A stretch of DNA of 28,318 nucleotides from Angelakisella sp. (GTDB lineage Bacteria > Bacillota > Clostridia > Oscillospirales > Ruminococcaceae). The DNA lies in contig JAAWEO010000007.1 in the NCBI GenBank assembly GCA_022794295.1, positions 1-28,318 of the forward strand, read 5' to 3'. Position numbers and translations under genes: made by a program. Of the stretch, positions 21,331 through 28,318 are shown in pieces. Each line of letters begins with the position of its first letter. The first letter of the stretch is position 1. The notes under the pieces are model-generated. The model saw nothing but the letters and a program-made list of their open reading frames with translations. It made no database searches and was not told where the DNA came from.

Positions 21331-22478
21331 TCATCCAGGGCGGCACCATCCATATTGGGGACGGGACAGTCATCGAAAACGGGTACCTTCGTCTGGAGGG
21401 GGAAAGGATCGCAGAGGTCTCCCCGGGTACCTATACCGGGGAGGACCGGGAGGTCCTGGACGCCCGGGGAATGATCGTCACCCCTGGCTTTATCGATGCC
21501 CACTGCCACATTGGCATGTGGGAGGAAGGCCTGGATTTTGAAGGGGATGACGGAAACGAGATGACCGACCCCTGCACCCCCCACCTCCGGGCCATTGACG
21601 GGGTGAACCCCCTGGACCGGGCCTTCCAGGAGGCGCTGGACTATGGCATTACGACAGTGGTCACCGGGCCGGGCAGCGCCAATCCGGTTGCGGGGCAGAT
21701 CTGTGCCATGAAGACCCTGGGCCGGGTGGCCGATGAAATGGTGATCGCCGCCCCGGTGGGGATGAAGTTTGCCCTGGGGGAGAACCCCAAGTCGGTTTAC
21801 AACGAAAAATCCCAGGCCCCCATGACCCGTATGGCCATTGCCGCCATAATCCGGGAGGAGCTGCAAAAGGCAAAGCGGTATATGGAGGACTGCAAAAAGG
21901 CAGAGAAGGACGAGGACACCGACCCGCCGGAGCTGGATGTAAAATGCGAAGCCCTTCTTCCGGTTTTGGAAAAGAAGGTAAAGGCCCACTTCCATGTTCA
22001 CCGGGCGGACGATATCTGTACCGCCCTGCGGATCATCCGGGAGTTTGACCTGGACGGGGTCATTGTCCACGGAACCGAGGGCTACCTGATCGCGGACACC
22101 ATCGCCAGGGCGGGGGTGCCGGTGATCTGCGGGCCCATTATCTCCACTCGGGGCAAGCCGGAGCTGAGAAACCTGGACCGCCGGAACACGGCCCTCCTTT
22201 TGGAGGCCGGGGTGGTAACAGCGATCAACACCGACGCCCCGGAGGTGCCCATCGACCTATTGGCCGCCGAGGCTGCTATTACCGTAACGGCAGGCGTACC
22301 CCGGGAAAAGGCCGTTGCCCTGATCACCGGAAACCCGGCTAAGATCTGCGGGCTGGAAAACCGGGTGGGGCGCATCGCCCCGGGACTGGACGGGGATCTT
22401 CTGCTGTTTGACCAGGAGCCCATTGGGCTTTTGGTAAAGCCGAGGCATATATTTGTGAATGGAAAACAAATCAGATAA
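21327..22478 (+). CDS. Metal-dependent amidohydrolase, imidazolonepropionase-like
   Basis: A protein of 383 residues in the amidohydrolase superfamily. An N-terminal beta sandwich (IIQGGTIHIGDGTVIENGYL) leads into FIDAHCHIG with the HxH metal pair (H59, H61). Further ligands are in AHFHVHRADD and VIVHGTEGYL, and the catalytic Asp is in INTDAPEVP. The C-terminal VGRIAPGLDGDLLLFD strand completes the sandwich. It most resembles the COG1228 group of imidazolonepropionase-like hydrolases; the substrate is unknown and there are no histidine-degradation neighbours. The ATG at 21327 overlaps the previous stop. A longer in-frame start at 21078 lies inside the previous gene and is a shadow. Confidence 0.88.
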   Translation: MIIQGGTIHIGDGTVIENGYLRLEGERIAEVSPGTYTGEDREVLDARGMIVTPGFIDAHCHIGMWEEGLDFEGDDGNEMTDPCTPHLRAIDGVNPLDRAFQEALDYGITTVVTGPGSANPVAGQICAMKTLGRVADEMVIAAPVGMKFALGENPKSVYNEKSQAPMTRMAIAAIIREELQKAKRYMEDCKKAEKDEDTDPPELDVKCEALLPVLEKKVKAHFHVHRADDICTALRIIREFDLDGVIVHGTEGYLIADTIARAGVPVICGPIISTRGKPELRNLDRRNTALLLEAGVVTAINTDAPEVPIDLLAAEAAITVTAGVPREKAVALITGNPAKICGLENRVGRIAPGLDGDLLLFDQEPIGLLVKPRHIFVNGKQIR

Positions 22479-22497
22479 ACAAATTTTAGAAAATATA

Positions 22498-22526
22498 TTG
22501 TAAATCACTGTGAAATGCGCTATACT
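22498..22526 (+). promoter_or_regulatory. Sigma-A promoter for hpf
   Basis: TTGTAA (22498-22503) and TATACT (22521-22526) with a 17-base spacer, in an AT-rich patch after the amidohydrolase stop. The leader to the hpf ATG is about 53 bases. Confidence 0.75.
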
Positions 22527-22585
22527 TGAGGTAAGGTTTTCCAGCCATGTGCCGGAAGCCAAAATCGGACAAGGAGCGTGATCTT

Positions 22586-23122
22586 ATGATGAACATTACC
22601 TATCTGGGGAGGAAAACCACCATCAGGGATTCCTTCAAAGAGTATGCCGCCAAGCGGTTAAAGCGTCTGGAAAAATTTTTTGACGACGACCCCAATGTGA
22701 TGATCGTGGTGACCAACGAGGGGGACGAGGAGACCGTCGAGATCACCGTGAAATCCAGGGGGATGTTTTTCCGGGGGGAGAAGACCAGCCGGGACCGCCA
22801 GGTTTCCCTGGATATGGTGGTGGATGTTCTCTCCAGCCAGATCGTCCGGAACAAAAACCGTTTGGAGCGCCGCCTGAAGACCCCCGTTCCCCAGCCCGCA
22901 GAGCTGGAGATCCCCGAGCTGGAGGACCAGGAGGGACCCGACACCCTGGTAAAGACCAAGAAGTTCCCGGTGGCGGTGATGGACGTGGAGGAGGCCATTC
23001 TGCAAATGAACCTTCTGGGCCACGAGTTCTTCATGTTCCGCAGCGGCGAAACCGGGGAGATCAATGTGGTCTACCGCCGGAAGGATGGCAACTATGGCCT
23101 TCTGGAGCCTGTCCAGGATTAA
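22586..23122 (+). CDS. hpf: Ribosome hibernation-promoting factor, long form
   Basis: A protein of 178 residues. The N-terminal HPF/RaiA domain (MNITYLGRKTTIRDSFKEYA through about residue 100) binds in the 30S decoding channel. The C-terminal domain (VAVMDVEEAILQMNLLGHEF, FMFRSGETGEINVVYRRKDG) dimerises two 70S ribosomes into 100S particles. Having both halves makes it the long form typical of Firmicutes. The first of two adjacent ATGs (22586) lies 9 bases after AAGGAG. An in-frame ATG at 22547 precedes the Shine-Dalgarno and is rejected. It is a single-gene unit with its own promoter and terminator, as expected for a stress- or stationary-phase gene. Confidence 0.96.
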   Translation: MMNITYLGRKTTIRDSFKEYAAKRLKRLEKFFDDDPNVMIVVTNEGDEETVEITVKSRGMFFRGEKTSRDRQVSLDMVVDVLSSQIVRNKNRLERRLKTPVPQPAELEIPELEDQEGPDTLVKTKKFPVAVMDVEEAILQMNLLGHEFFMFRSGETGEINVVYRRKDGNYGLLEPVQD

Positions 23123-23165
23123 AAGGACAAGCTCTAAGGAAGGGAGCCATACAAGATAAGCGCAG

Positions 23166-23200
23166 CAGCGGGGGGCCGCCAATGGCTTCCCGCTGTTTTT
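23166..23200 (+). terminator. Intrinsic terminator after hpf
   Basis: A 12-bp stem (CAGCGGGGGGCC with GGCTTCCCGCTG, two G-U pairs) with a 6-base loop, followed directly by TTTTT. Confidence 0.88.
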
Positions 23201-23233
23201 GACGGTAAAAAAGAGGAAAAACAAGGAGGTCCC

Positions 23234-24376
23234 ATGGAGCAGTTTCGGTTTGCCTGTCCCTGTAATTTCGGCCTGGAAAGTGTCCTTTCCGGAGAGCTGA
23301 AGCGGATGGGAATGGAGAAGGTCACAGCGGCGGATGGCAGGGTGGATTTTACCGGCACAGTGGAGGCTCTGGCCCAGGCAAACCTTTGGCTGCGCACCGC
23401 CGAGCGGGTGCTGGTGGTGCTGGGAAGCTTTCGGGCGTCCTCCTTTACCCAGCTGTTTGACCAGGTGGAAAAGCTCCCCTTCGAGGCCTTTATCGGGAAA
23501 AATGACCGCTTCCCGGTAAAGGGCTGGTCCCTGAATTCCCAGCTCCACAGTGTTCCTGACTGCCAGTCCATTATCAAAAAGGCGGTGGTGAAGCGGCTGG
23601 GGAGCAAATACGGCATCACCTGGTTTGAGGAAACGGGGGCTCTGTATCAAATCCAGTTTTCCATTTTGAAGGATCAGGTGACCATTATGCTGGATACCTC
23701 CGGTGCAGGGCTCCACAAGCGGGGATACCGCCGGGTCCAGACCCAGGCCCCCATTAAGGAGACCCTGGCGGCGGGAATTTTGGATATAGCCCGCATCTAT
23801 CCGGACACCCGGCTTTACGACCCCTTCTGCGGCAGCGGCACCTTTTTGATCGAGGCCGCCTACAAGGCCAAAAACATTGCCCCCGGGCTTTATCGCCGGT
23901 TTGCGGCGGAAAGCTGGAGCTGTGTTCCCCCAAAGGTCTGGCGGGCCCAGCGGGAGGAGGCCCTGGCAAAGGTGAGAAAGGATATCACCTTCCGGGCCTT
24001 TGGCAGCGACATCAGCCCGGAGGCTCTGGAGATCGCCGCCGGGAATCTGAAAAAGGCAAATGTGGCCGCCCTGGCAGAGGTCCGCCAGCTGGATATAAAG
24101 GATTTTACCGTCCCGGAGGAAAAATCCATCGTTGTCTGCAACCCGCCCTACGGAGAACGGCTGCTGGATACCCAGGAGGCGGAAGCCCTTTGCAAGACAA
24201 TGGGGCAGGTATTCCGTCCGTCGGATCAGGTGGGGTACTTTATCATCAGCTCGGTAGAAAATTTTGAGGAGCTGTTTGGCCGCCCGGCGGACAAGCGGCG
24301 CAAGCTGTACAACGGCATGGTAAAATGCCAGCTCTATCTGTATTTCCCCCAGGGAAAAGGGAGGGTAAAGGGGTGA
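23234..24376 (+). CDS. THUMP-domain rRNA (guanine-N2) methyltransferase, RlmL/YpsC-like
   Basis: A class I SAM-dependent RNA methyltransferase of 380 residues. The N-terminal 160 residues form the THUMP RNA-binding region. The RGYR segment with the preceding DTSGAGLHKRGYR is the usual link to the methyltransferase. The catalytic half has DPFCGSGT (196-203), the SAM-binding acidic strand at SDISPEAL, and the catalytic NPPYGER (303-309). It corresponds to the N-terminal methyltransferase half of E. coli RlmL (m2G2445 of 23S rRNA) and to B. subtilis YpsC. An AAGGAGG site lies shortly before the ATG. It is convergent with the ferritin-like gene. Confidence 0.92.
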   Translation: MEQFRFACPCNFGLESVLSGELKRMGMEKVTAADGRVDFTGTVEALAQANLWLRTAERVLVVLGSFRASSFTQLFDQVEKLPFEAFIGKNDRFPVKGWSLNSQLHSVPDCQSIIKKAVVKRLGSKYGITWFEETGALYQIQFSILKDQVTIMLDTSGAGLHKRGYRRVQTQAPIKETLAAGILDIARIYPDTRLYDPFCGSGTFLIEAAYKAKNIAPGLYRRFAAESWSCVPPKVWRAQREEALAKVRKDITFRAFGSDISPEALEIAAGNLKKANVAALAEVRQLDIKDFTVPEEKSIVVCNPPYGERLLDTQEAEALCKTMGQVFRPSDQVGYFIISSVENFEELFGRPADKRRKLYNGMVKCQLYLYFPQGKGRVKG

Positions 24377-24440
24377 AATATCCCGCCAGATGGATGTTTC
24401 TATCCCCGGCCTGGTATGGCTGCTGAATTCATAGAACAAA

Positions 24441-24480
24441 AGACCCCTGGCGGCGCTGTTTTTACGCCGCCGGGGGCTTT
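24441..24480. terminator. Bidirectional terminator between convergent genes
   Basis: AGACCCCTGGCGGCG pairs with CGCCGCCGGGGGCT (about 24441-24455 with 24465-24478; one bulged A and one G-U) and has short T-rich tails on both strands. It lies between the methyltransferase (+) and the ferritin-like gene (-), serving both. Confidence 0.8.
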
Positions 24481-24483
24481 GTA

Positions 24484-25002
24484 TTACTTCTGGGAACGTC
24501 CCTGGGGGCAGCCGCAGCAGTTGATCTGTTCCCGGAGCAGCTGGACATGAAGGGCCTCGTCCATGGCGATGCGCTCCAGCACCGCCTGGATCTTGGGGTC
24601 CCGGATCAGTCCTGCGGCCCGGTGGTAGGCATCTACGGCTGCCACCTCGTCCCCCAGGCTCACCAGCAGGGCGCCGCAAAGGTCCTTCCGGTAGCTGAGG
24701 AAGGAGCCGTTCCACCACTGGCGGCGGCCCCCGGCGAAATCCGGGCTCCCGCCGCAAAGGCAGATCAGCTTCCCCAGCATTTCCAGATGGTGCATTTCCA
24801 CAATGGCAATGTCTCGAAGAAGCTTTGACATTGCTTCGTCCTGTCCGCTCAGGGCAAAGCTTTGGAAGCAGTATTGGGTAATGGCCCCCAGCTCGCTTCT
24901 GCGCCCGGCGTACAGGTCCCGAAGGGGCGGGAGCCATTTGGGATTGGGGCAGCTGACCTGGATGGGCGGGTAAGGGAGATCGCACTGACAACGTTTGTCC
25001 AT
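24484..25002 (-). CDS. Ferritin-like diiron protein with Cys-rich ends
   Basis: A protein of 172 residues that reads as a four-helix ferritin-like protein. The metal ligands follow the classic E, ExxH, E, ExxH pattern: E37 (RRSELGAITQY), E69 and H72 (VEMHHLEMLG), E119 (SLGDEVAAVDAYH) and E149 and H152 (MDEALHVQLL). It may be a manganese-catalase-, rubrerythrin- or bacterioferritin-related protein; there is no rubredoxin domain. Both ends carry clustered cysteines (CQC near the start, CCGC near the end). The ATG at 25002 follows a GAGG site by 8 bases; a GTG three codons earlier overlaps that site. It is transcribed opposite to its neighbours and divergently from yunB. A role in peroxide defence or metal handling is an inference. 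Confidence 0.83.
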   Translation of the reverse strand: MDKRCQCDLPYPPIQVSCPNPKWLPPLRDLYAGRRSELGAITQYCFQSFALSGQDEAMSKLLRDIAIVEMHHLEMLGKLICLCGGSPDFAGGRRQWWNGSFLSYRKDLCGALLVSLGDEVAAVDAYHRAAGLIRDPKIQAVLERIAMDEALHVQLLREQINCCGCPQGRSQK

Positions 25003-25115
25003 AGACGTCACCTCATTTTCGGTTTTTCCATCCTATGCCCCCGGGCGCTTTTCTGTTCGGATTCAACCTCCGGGGAGATGGGGAATATACTGAAAGGGAA
25101 GCGAGGTGGCAAAAA

Positions 25116-25808
25116 ATGATCATTCCCAAGGGACAAAAAACCAAAAAGAAACGCCTGCGGCGAAAATGCTTCCTTTTGGCGGTCCTTCTTTTGGGGTTCG
25201 CCCTGATGACCGATGCCCAGCTGCGCCCGGCAGTAACGGCAGCGGCAGAAAGCCAGGCCAACCTGTTTGCCACCCGCGCCATTCAGGAATCGGTCTACCG
25301 GGAGCTGGAACGGCTGGAGACAGACTATGGCGACCTGGTCCGCCTGACCTACAGCGACCAGGGGACGGTGACCTCCCTGCAAACGGATATGCTGGCCCTT
25401 TCCAAGCTCCAGTCCTCGGTGACCACCTCGGTGATCGGCAGCATTCTGGATTTTACCAGCCAGGAGATTACCCTCCCGGCGGGAAGCCTTACCGGAAACC
25501 CCTTTCTCTCTGGCAGAGGCCCGGCGGTGGAGCTGCGCATCATCCCGGCAGGGTTTGTCCAGACCCGGGTGAAAAATGTCTTTGATTCCGCTGGGATCAA
25601 CCAAACCCGGCACCAGATCCTTCTCAATGTCCGGCTGGAGATCCAGGCGGTGCTGCCGGGATATGCAGCAGGGACCCTGGTGGATACCGACGTCTGCCTG
25701 GCAGAAACGGTGATTGTCGGGCTGGTACCGGGGGCCTATACCTGGGTATCTGATGGCACCGACCCCCTGGTGGGGCTGATCCAGGATTACGGAGCAGGGG
25801 AGGGGTGA
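25116..25808 (+). CDS. yunB: Sporulation protein YunB
   Basis: A protein of 230 residues matching the YunB family. A basic start (KGQKTKKKRLRRK) precedes one membrane segment (about 17-34, CFLLAVLLLGFALM). The extracytoplasmic domain has ATRAIQESV, the Q-T-D-M-L-A-L-S-K segment and the end HQILLNVRLEIQAVLPG. In B. subtilis yunB is a sigma-E-dependent mother-cell gene needed for efficient sporulation. I chose the ATG at 25116, 6 bases after GAGGTGG, giving the membrane anchor near the N-terminus; the upstream ATG at 25035 would add an unlikely extension. A terminator-like hairpin follows. Confidence 0.88.
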   Translation: MIIPKGQKTKKKRLRRKCFLLAVLLLGFALMTDAQLRPAVTAAAESQANLFATRAIQESVYRELERLETDYGDLVRLTYSDQGTVTSLQTDMLALSKLQSSVTTSVIGSILDFTSQEITLPAGSLTGNPFLSGRGPAVELRIIPAGFVQTRVKNVFDSAGINQTRHQILLNVRLEIQAVLPGYAAGTLVDTDVCLAETVIVGLVPGAYTWVSDGTDPLVGLIQDYGAGEG

Positions 25809-25833
25809 CCGGAAGGCGCCATTTGGAAAATTT

Positions 25834-25868
25834 CCGGGGGAAAAATTCCCGATTTCCCCCGGTTTCAT
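25834..25868 (+). terminator. Terminator hairpin after yunB
   Basis: CCGGGGGAAA (25834-25843) pairs perfectly with TTTCCCCCGG (25853-25862) around a 9-base loop, followed by TTTCAT. The stem is strong but the T tract is short. Confidence 0.75.
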
Positions 25869-25870
25869 AA

Positions 25871-25899
25871 TTGTAATGCCCTTATAATTGTGGTACAAT
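25871..25899 (+). promoter_or_regulatory. Sigma-A promoter for ligA-gatC
   Basis: TTGTAA (25871-25876) and TACAAT (25894-25899) spaced 17 bases, with an extended -10 (TGG at 25891-25893). It starts right after the yunB hairpin and about 27 bases before the ligA ATG. Confidence 0.8.
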
Positions 25900-25925
25900 A
25901 ATTAGGTTAAAATGAGGTGAGTATC

Positions 25926-27929
25926 ATGTCTGAATCCCAAAAGGATCCAATTCTGGAGCAAATCGAATCGCTCCGTGCCCAGGTGGAGTACCACTCCAAC
26001 CGGTACTACAACCTGGACGACCCGGAAATCTCTGACCTTGAATACGATAAGCTGTTTCATCAGCTGCTGGACCTGGAGGAAGCCAATCCCCAATACTACT
26101 CTCCCACCTCCCCCACGGTGCGGGTGGGTGGGAATGCCTCCAACACCTTTGCCCAGGTGGAGCACAAGGTGCAGATGGGTTCCCTTCAGGATATCTTTTC
26201 CTTCGAGGAGCTTCGGGATTTTGACCGCCGGGTGCGGGAGACAGTCCCCAACCCCTCCTATGTGGTAGAGCCTAAAATTGATGGCCTTTCCGTCTCTCTG
26301 GAGTATCAAGACGGGGTCCTGACCGTCGGTTCTACCCGGGGGAACGGGTTCATCGGAGAGGATGTTACCGAAAACATCCGTACCATCCGTTCCGTGCCCC
26401 TGGCGCTTCCGGACAAGCTCCCCCTCCTGGAGGTCCGGGGGGAGGTCTATATGCCGGTGAAAAGCTTTGAACGGGTGGTGGAGGCCCAGGAGCTGGCCGG
26501 GGAACAGCCCTTTAAAAACCCCCGGAATGCCGCCGCCGGCTCTCTCCGCCAGAAAAACCCCAAGATCACCGCCAAGCGGGGGCTGGATATCTTTGTCTTT
26601 AATATTCAGCAGGTGGAGGGAAAGACCCTCTCCACCCACAGCGATTCCCTGGACTTTATCAAAAGCCTGGGCTTCAAGGTCATTCCGGAGTACAGGACCT
26701 ATGACGATATTGAGGAGGTCATCCGGGAGATCGAGAAGATCGGGGAGAACCGGGGCAGCTATCCCTTTGGCATTGACGGGGCGGTGGTAAAGGTAAACGA
26801 CTTTGCCCACCGGGAGCTGCTGGGTGCCACCGCTAAGTTCCCCCGCTGGGCCATTGCATACAAATACCCCCCGGAGGAAAAGGAGACCACCCTTTTGGAT
26901 ATCGAGGTCCAGGTGGGGCGCACCGGTGCGGTTACTCCGACCGCTGTCTTTGAGCCTATTACCCTGGCGGGGACCACCGTCAGCCGGGCGGTGCTCCACA
27001 ACCAGGACTTTATCCGGCAGATGGGCCTTTCTGTCGGGGACCGGATCCTGGTGCGGAAAGCGGGGGAGATCATCCCGGAGGTGCTTTCCGTCACCTGGCA
27101 TGACCCGGAAAAGGAGCCGTATCAGCTGCCGGAGACCTGCCCCTCCTGCGGGGCAAGGCTGGTCCGGGAGGAAGGCGAGGCGGCAGTGCGCTGCCCCAAC
27201 TTCAGCTGCCCGGCTCAGCTGGTGCGGAGCATCATCCATTTCTGCTCCCGGAACGCCATGGATATTGACGGCATGGGGGAGGTGGTCTGCCAGCTGCTGG
27301 TGGACAAGGAGCTGGTGAAGACCCCTGCCGATATTTACCGCCTGACCCAGGAGCAGCTGCTGGAGCTGCCGGGATTTGCCAAACGCAAGGCGGAAAAGAT
27401 CGTAGAAGCCATTGAAAGCTCCAAACAGAACGACCTGGCAAGGCTCCTTTTTGGTCTGGGACTCCCGGGCATCGGGGAGAAGGCCGCCAAGCTTCTGGCC
27501 GGGCGGTTTGGTTCTTTGGATGCGGTGGAAGGCGCCGCCTGGGAGGAGATCGCCGCCATTGACGGGTTTGGGGAGATCATGGCCAAGGATGTGGAGGGCT
27601 ATTTCCGGGATGCACACAACCGGGACCTTTGCCGGGAGCTGGTCCGGCTGGGGCTGAACACCACCGCTGCCGTGACCGAGGCCACCGGGGAATTTACCGG
27701 CCTCACCTTCGTCCTCACCGGGACACTGCCCACCCTGAGCCGCCAGGAGGCCGGTGCCATGATCGAGGCCCACGGGGGCAAGACATCTTCCTCGGTGTCC
27801 AAGAAAACAAGCTACGTCCTGGCCGGGGAGGATGCCGGCAGCAAGCTGACCAAAGCGAACCAGCTGGGGATCCCGGTCATCACCGAGGCCCAGCTGATGG
27901 AAATGCTCGAAGGGGGTAAAACCGAATGA
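25926..27929 (+). CDS. ligA: NAD+-dependent DNA ligase LigA
   Basis: Seals nicks during replication and repair using NAD+. A full-length protein of 667 residues. Domain Ia (YHSNRYYNLDDPEISDLEYD) binds NMN. The adenylation domain has the catalytic lysine in EPKIDG (K117). GNGFIGEDVTENIRTI is a conserved core segment. The OB fold is followed by a four-cysteine zinc finger (CPSCG...CPNFSC), helix-hairpin-helix repeats (LPGFAKRKAEKI, LPGIGEKAAKLLA) and a C-terminal BRCT domain (GLTFVLTGTLPTLSRQEA). The ATG at 25926 lies 7 bases after GAGGTG; a GTG at 25917 overlaps that site. The last four bases overlap gatC (ATGA). Confidence 0.97.
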   Translation: MSESQKDPILEQIESLRAQVEYHSNRYYNLDDPEISDLEYDKLFHQLLDLEEANPQYYSPTSPTVRVGGNASNTFAQVEHKVQMGSLQDIFSFEELRDFDRRVRETVPNPSYVVEPKIDGLSVSLEYQDGVLTVGSTRGNGFIGEDVTENIRTIRSVPLALPDKLPLLEVRGEVYMPVKSFERVVEAQELAGEQPFKNPRNAAAGSLRQKNPKITAKRGLDIFVFNIQQVEGKTLSTHSDSLDFIKSLGFKVIPEYRTYDDIEEVIREIEKIGENRGSYPFGIDGAVVKVNDFAHRELLGATAKFPRWAIAYKYPPEEKETTLLDIEVQVGRTGAVTPTAVFEPITLAGTTVSRAVLHNQDFIRQMGLSVGDRILVRKAGEIIPEVLSVTWHDPEKEPYQLPETCPSCGARLVREEGEAAVRCPNFSCPAQLVRSIIHFCSRNAMDIDGMGEVVCQLLVDKELVKTPADIYRLTQEQLLELPGFAKRKAEKIVEAIESSKQNDLARLLFGLGLPGIGEKAAKLLAGRFGSLDAVEGAAWEEIAAIDGFGEIMAKDVEGYFRDAHNRDLCRELVRLGLNTTAAVTEATGEFTGLTFVLTGTLPTLSRQEAGAMIEAHGGKTSSSVSKKTSYVLAGEDAGSKLTKANQLGIPVITEAQLMEMLEGGKTE

Positions 27930-28195
27930 ATATTGACATTAAGCACATTGCCAAGCTGTCCCGCCTTTCCATTGACGGGGACAAGGTGGAAAAGTTCCAG
28001 CGGGAGATGGAGAACATCGTTGCCATGGTGGAAAAGCTCCCTGCGGTGGAAAACCAGACCCTGGCAGTGGACCCTGCCGACCGGATGGAGCTGCGGAAGG
28101 ACGAGATCCGGCCTTCCCTTCGCCGGGAAGTGATGCTGCAAAACGCTCCCAAGGCGGTGGCTGGCTGCATTGTGGTGCCCAAGACGGTGGAGTGA
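27926..28195 (+). CDS. gatC: Asp-tRNA(Asn)/Glu-tRNA(Gln) amidotransferase subunit C
   Basis: GatC, 89 residues, stabilises the GatA amidase in the GatCAB complex that converts Glu-tRNA(Gln) and Asp-tRNA(Asn) to the amidated forms. The N-terminal I-KHIAKLSRLSID, the heptad-like region up to LPAVENQTLAVDP and the conserved LRKDEIRPSLRREVMLQNAP match the family. Its ATG overlaps the ligA stop. In many clostridia gatC is followed by gatA and gatB; here a different gene starts 15 bases downstream. Confidence 0.93.
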   Translation: MNIDIKHIAKLSRLSIDGDKVEKFQREMENIVAMVEKLPAVENQTLAVDPADRMELRKDEIRPSLRREVMLQNAPKAVAGCIVVPKTVE

Positions 28196-28210
28196 GGAGG
28201 AAAAGCGGAT

Positions 28211-28318
28211 ATGGCGCCTTTTGAAGGCTTTGATCTGACCGGCTTCTGGAAGGAGCCCAACGGCTATGCCCGGAAGAACTACATCGAGCCCCCGCCCACC
28301 GCTGAAGTGATCCGCCAG
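28211..28318 (+). CDS. SMI1/KNR4-like protein, N-terminus only
   Basis: The last 108 bases open a reading frame starting MAPFEGFDLTGFWKEPNGYA followed by RKNYIEPPPTAEVIRQ, which runs off the window. The GFW...Y...Y-PPPT-E-I pattern resembles the start of SMI1/KNR4 (SUKH superfamily) proteins in Firmicutes, which continue with a LGYKLP-type segment beyond the visible end. A GAGGAGG site lies about 10 bases before the ATG. SUKH proteins are often toxin-immunity proteins, but many are of unknown role. It is clearly not gatA. With only 36 residues visible, the family call is provisional. Confidence 0.55.
   Translation, partial: MAPFEGFDLTGFWKEPNGYARKNYIEPPPTAEVIRQ

Noticed and set aside
22658..24991. 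A 777-codon minus-strand open frame spanning hpf, the methyltransferase and part of the ferritin-like gene region
   Set aside because: It runs antisense to two well-supported genes and through two terminators, and is in a different frame from the real ferritin-like gene. It is a codon-bias shadow.
1..28318. CRISPR arrays, tRNA or rRNA genes, insertion sequences, prophage or toxin-antitoxin operons
   Set aside because: No regularly spaced repeats, no cloverleaf or rRNA segments, and no transposase, integrase or phage genes were seen; the genes are mainly conserved chromosomal functions.

Overview
The window reads as a chromosomal segment of a strictly anaerobic, spore-forming Clostridia bacterium with fairly GC-rich genes, most like the Oscillospiraceae/Ruminococcaceae (inference, no search run). 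The evidence is a clostridial-type Rnf complex (order E-A-B), sporulation genes (yabP, yabQ, yunB), the Firmicutes cluster yabM-mazG-hup-yabO-yabP-yabQ-divIC-yabR, a c-di-AMP cyclase pair, HemZ and long-form HPF. Almost all genes are on the + strand; the exceptions are an EF-Tu fragment at the left edge and one ferritin-like gene. I saw no rRNA, tRNA, CRISPR array, insertion sequence or prophage. No gene-free stretch exceeds 300 bases; the longest is about 204 bases (14855-15058).

Layout. 1-89: antisense fragment of an EF-Tu gene abutting rnfE in mid-gene (rearrangement or, more likely, assembly chimera). 90-2168: rnfE-rnfA-rnfB, closed by a hairpin terminator. 2183-3103: ankyrin-like gene with its own promoter. 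3163-3988: DivIVA-like coiled-coil gene with its own promoter. 4158-7926: cdaA-cdaR followed by a COG2509-type flavoprotein. 7997-14854: recJ-rel-dtd-MBL hydrolase-hemZ, tightly packed with 1-4 nt overlaps or short spacers. 15059-15540: small zinc-ribbon protein and terminator. 15579-20608: lipid-flippase-like yabM, mazG, hup, rqcP (yabO), yabP, yabQ, divIC and S1-domain yabR. 20644-22478: two unrecognised small proteins and an amidohydrolase. 22498-23200: hpf as a single-gene unit with promoter and terminator. 23234-24376: THUMP-type rRNA methyltransferase, convergent with a ferritin-like diiron gene (24484-25002, minus strand) across a bidirectional terminator. 25116-25866: yunB with terminator. 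25871-28195: ligA-gatC from a good promoter, then the start of an SMI1/KNR4-like gene where gatA might have been expected.

How the genes work together. Rnf couples ferredoxin oxidation to NAD+ reduction and ion pumping. CdaA/CdaR makes and controls c-di-AMP for turgor and wall homeostasis. Rel, HPF, RqcP and the S1 protein are stress and ribosome-control functions; RecJ and LigA serve DNA repair and replication. YabM, DivIC and the DivIVA-like protein are envelope and division factors, and YabP, YabQ and YunB act in sporulation.

The region is mostly conserved core genome, and I found no convincing new multi-gene system. The points most worth a second look are the EF-Tu/rnfE junction, a strong vegetative-type promoter for divIC buried inside sporulation gene yabQ, two leader regions with potential RNA structure (one with mutually exclusive stems), a Cys-rich ferritin-like protein, a pair of uncharacterised genes coupled to an amidohydrolase, and the SMI1/KNR4 gene after gatC.
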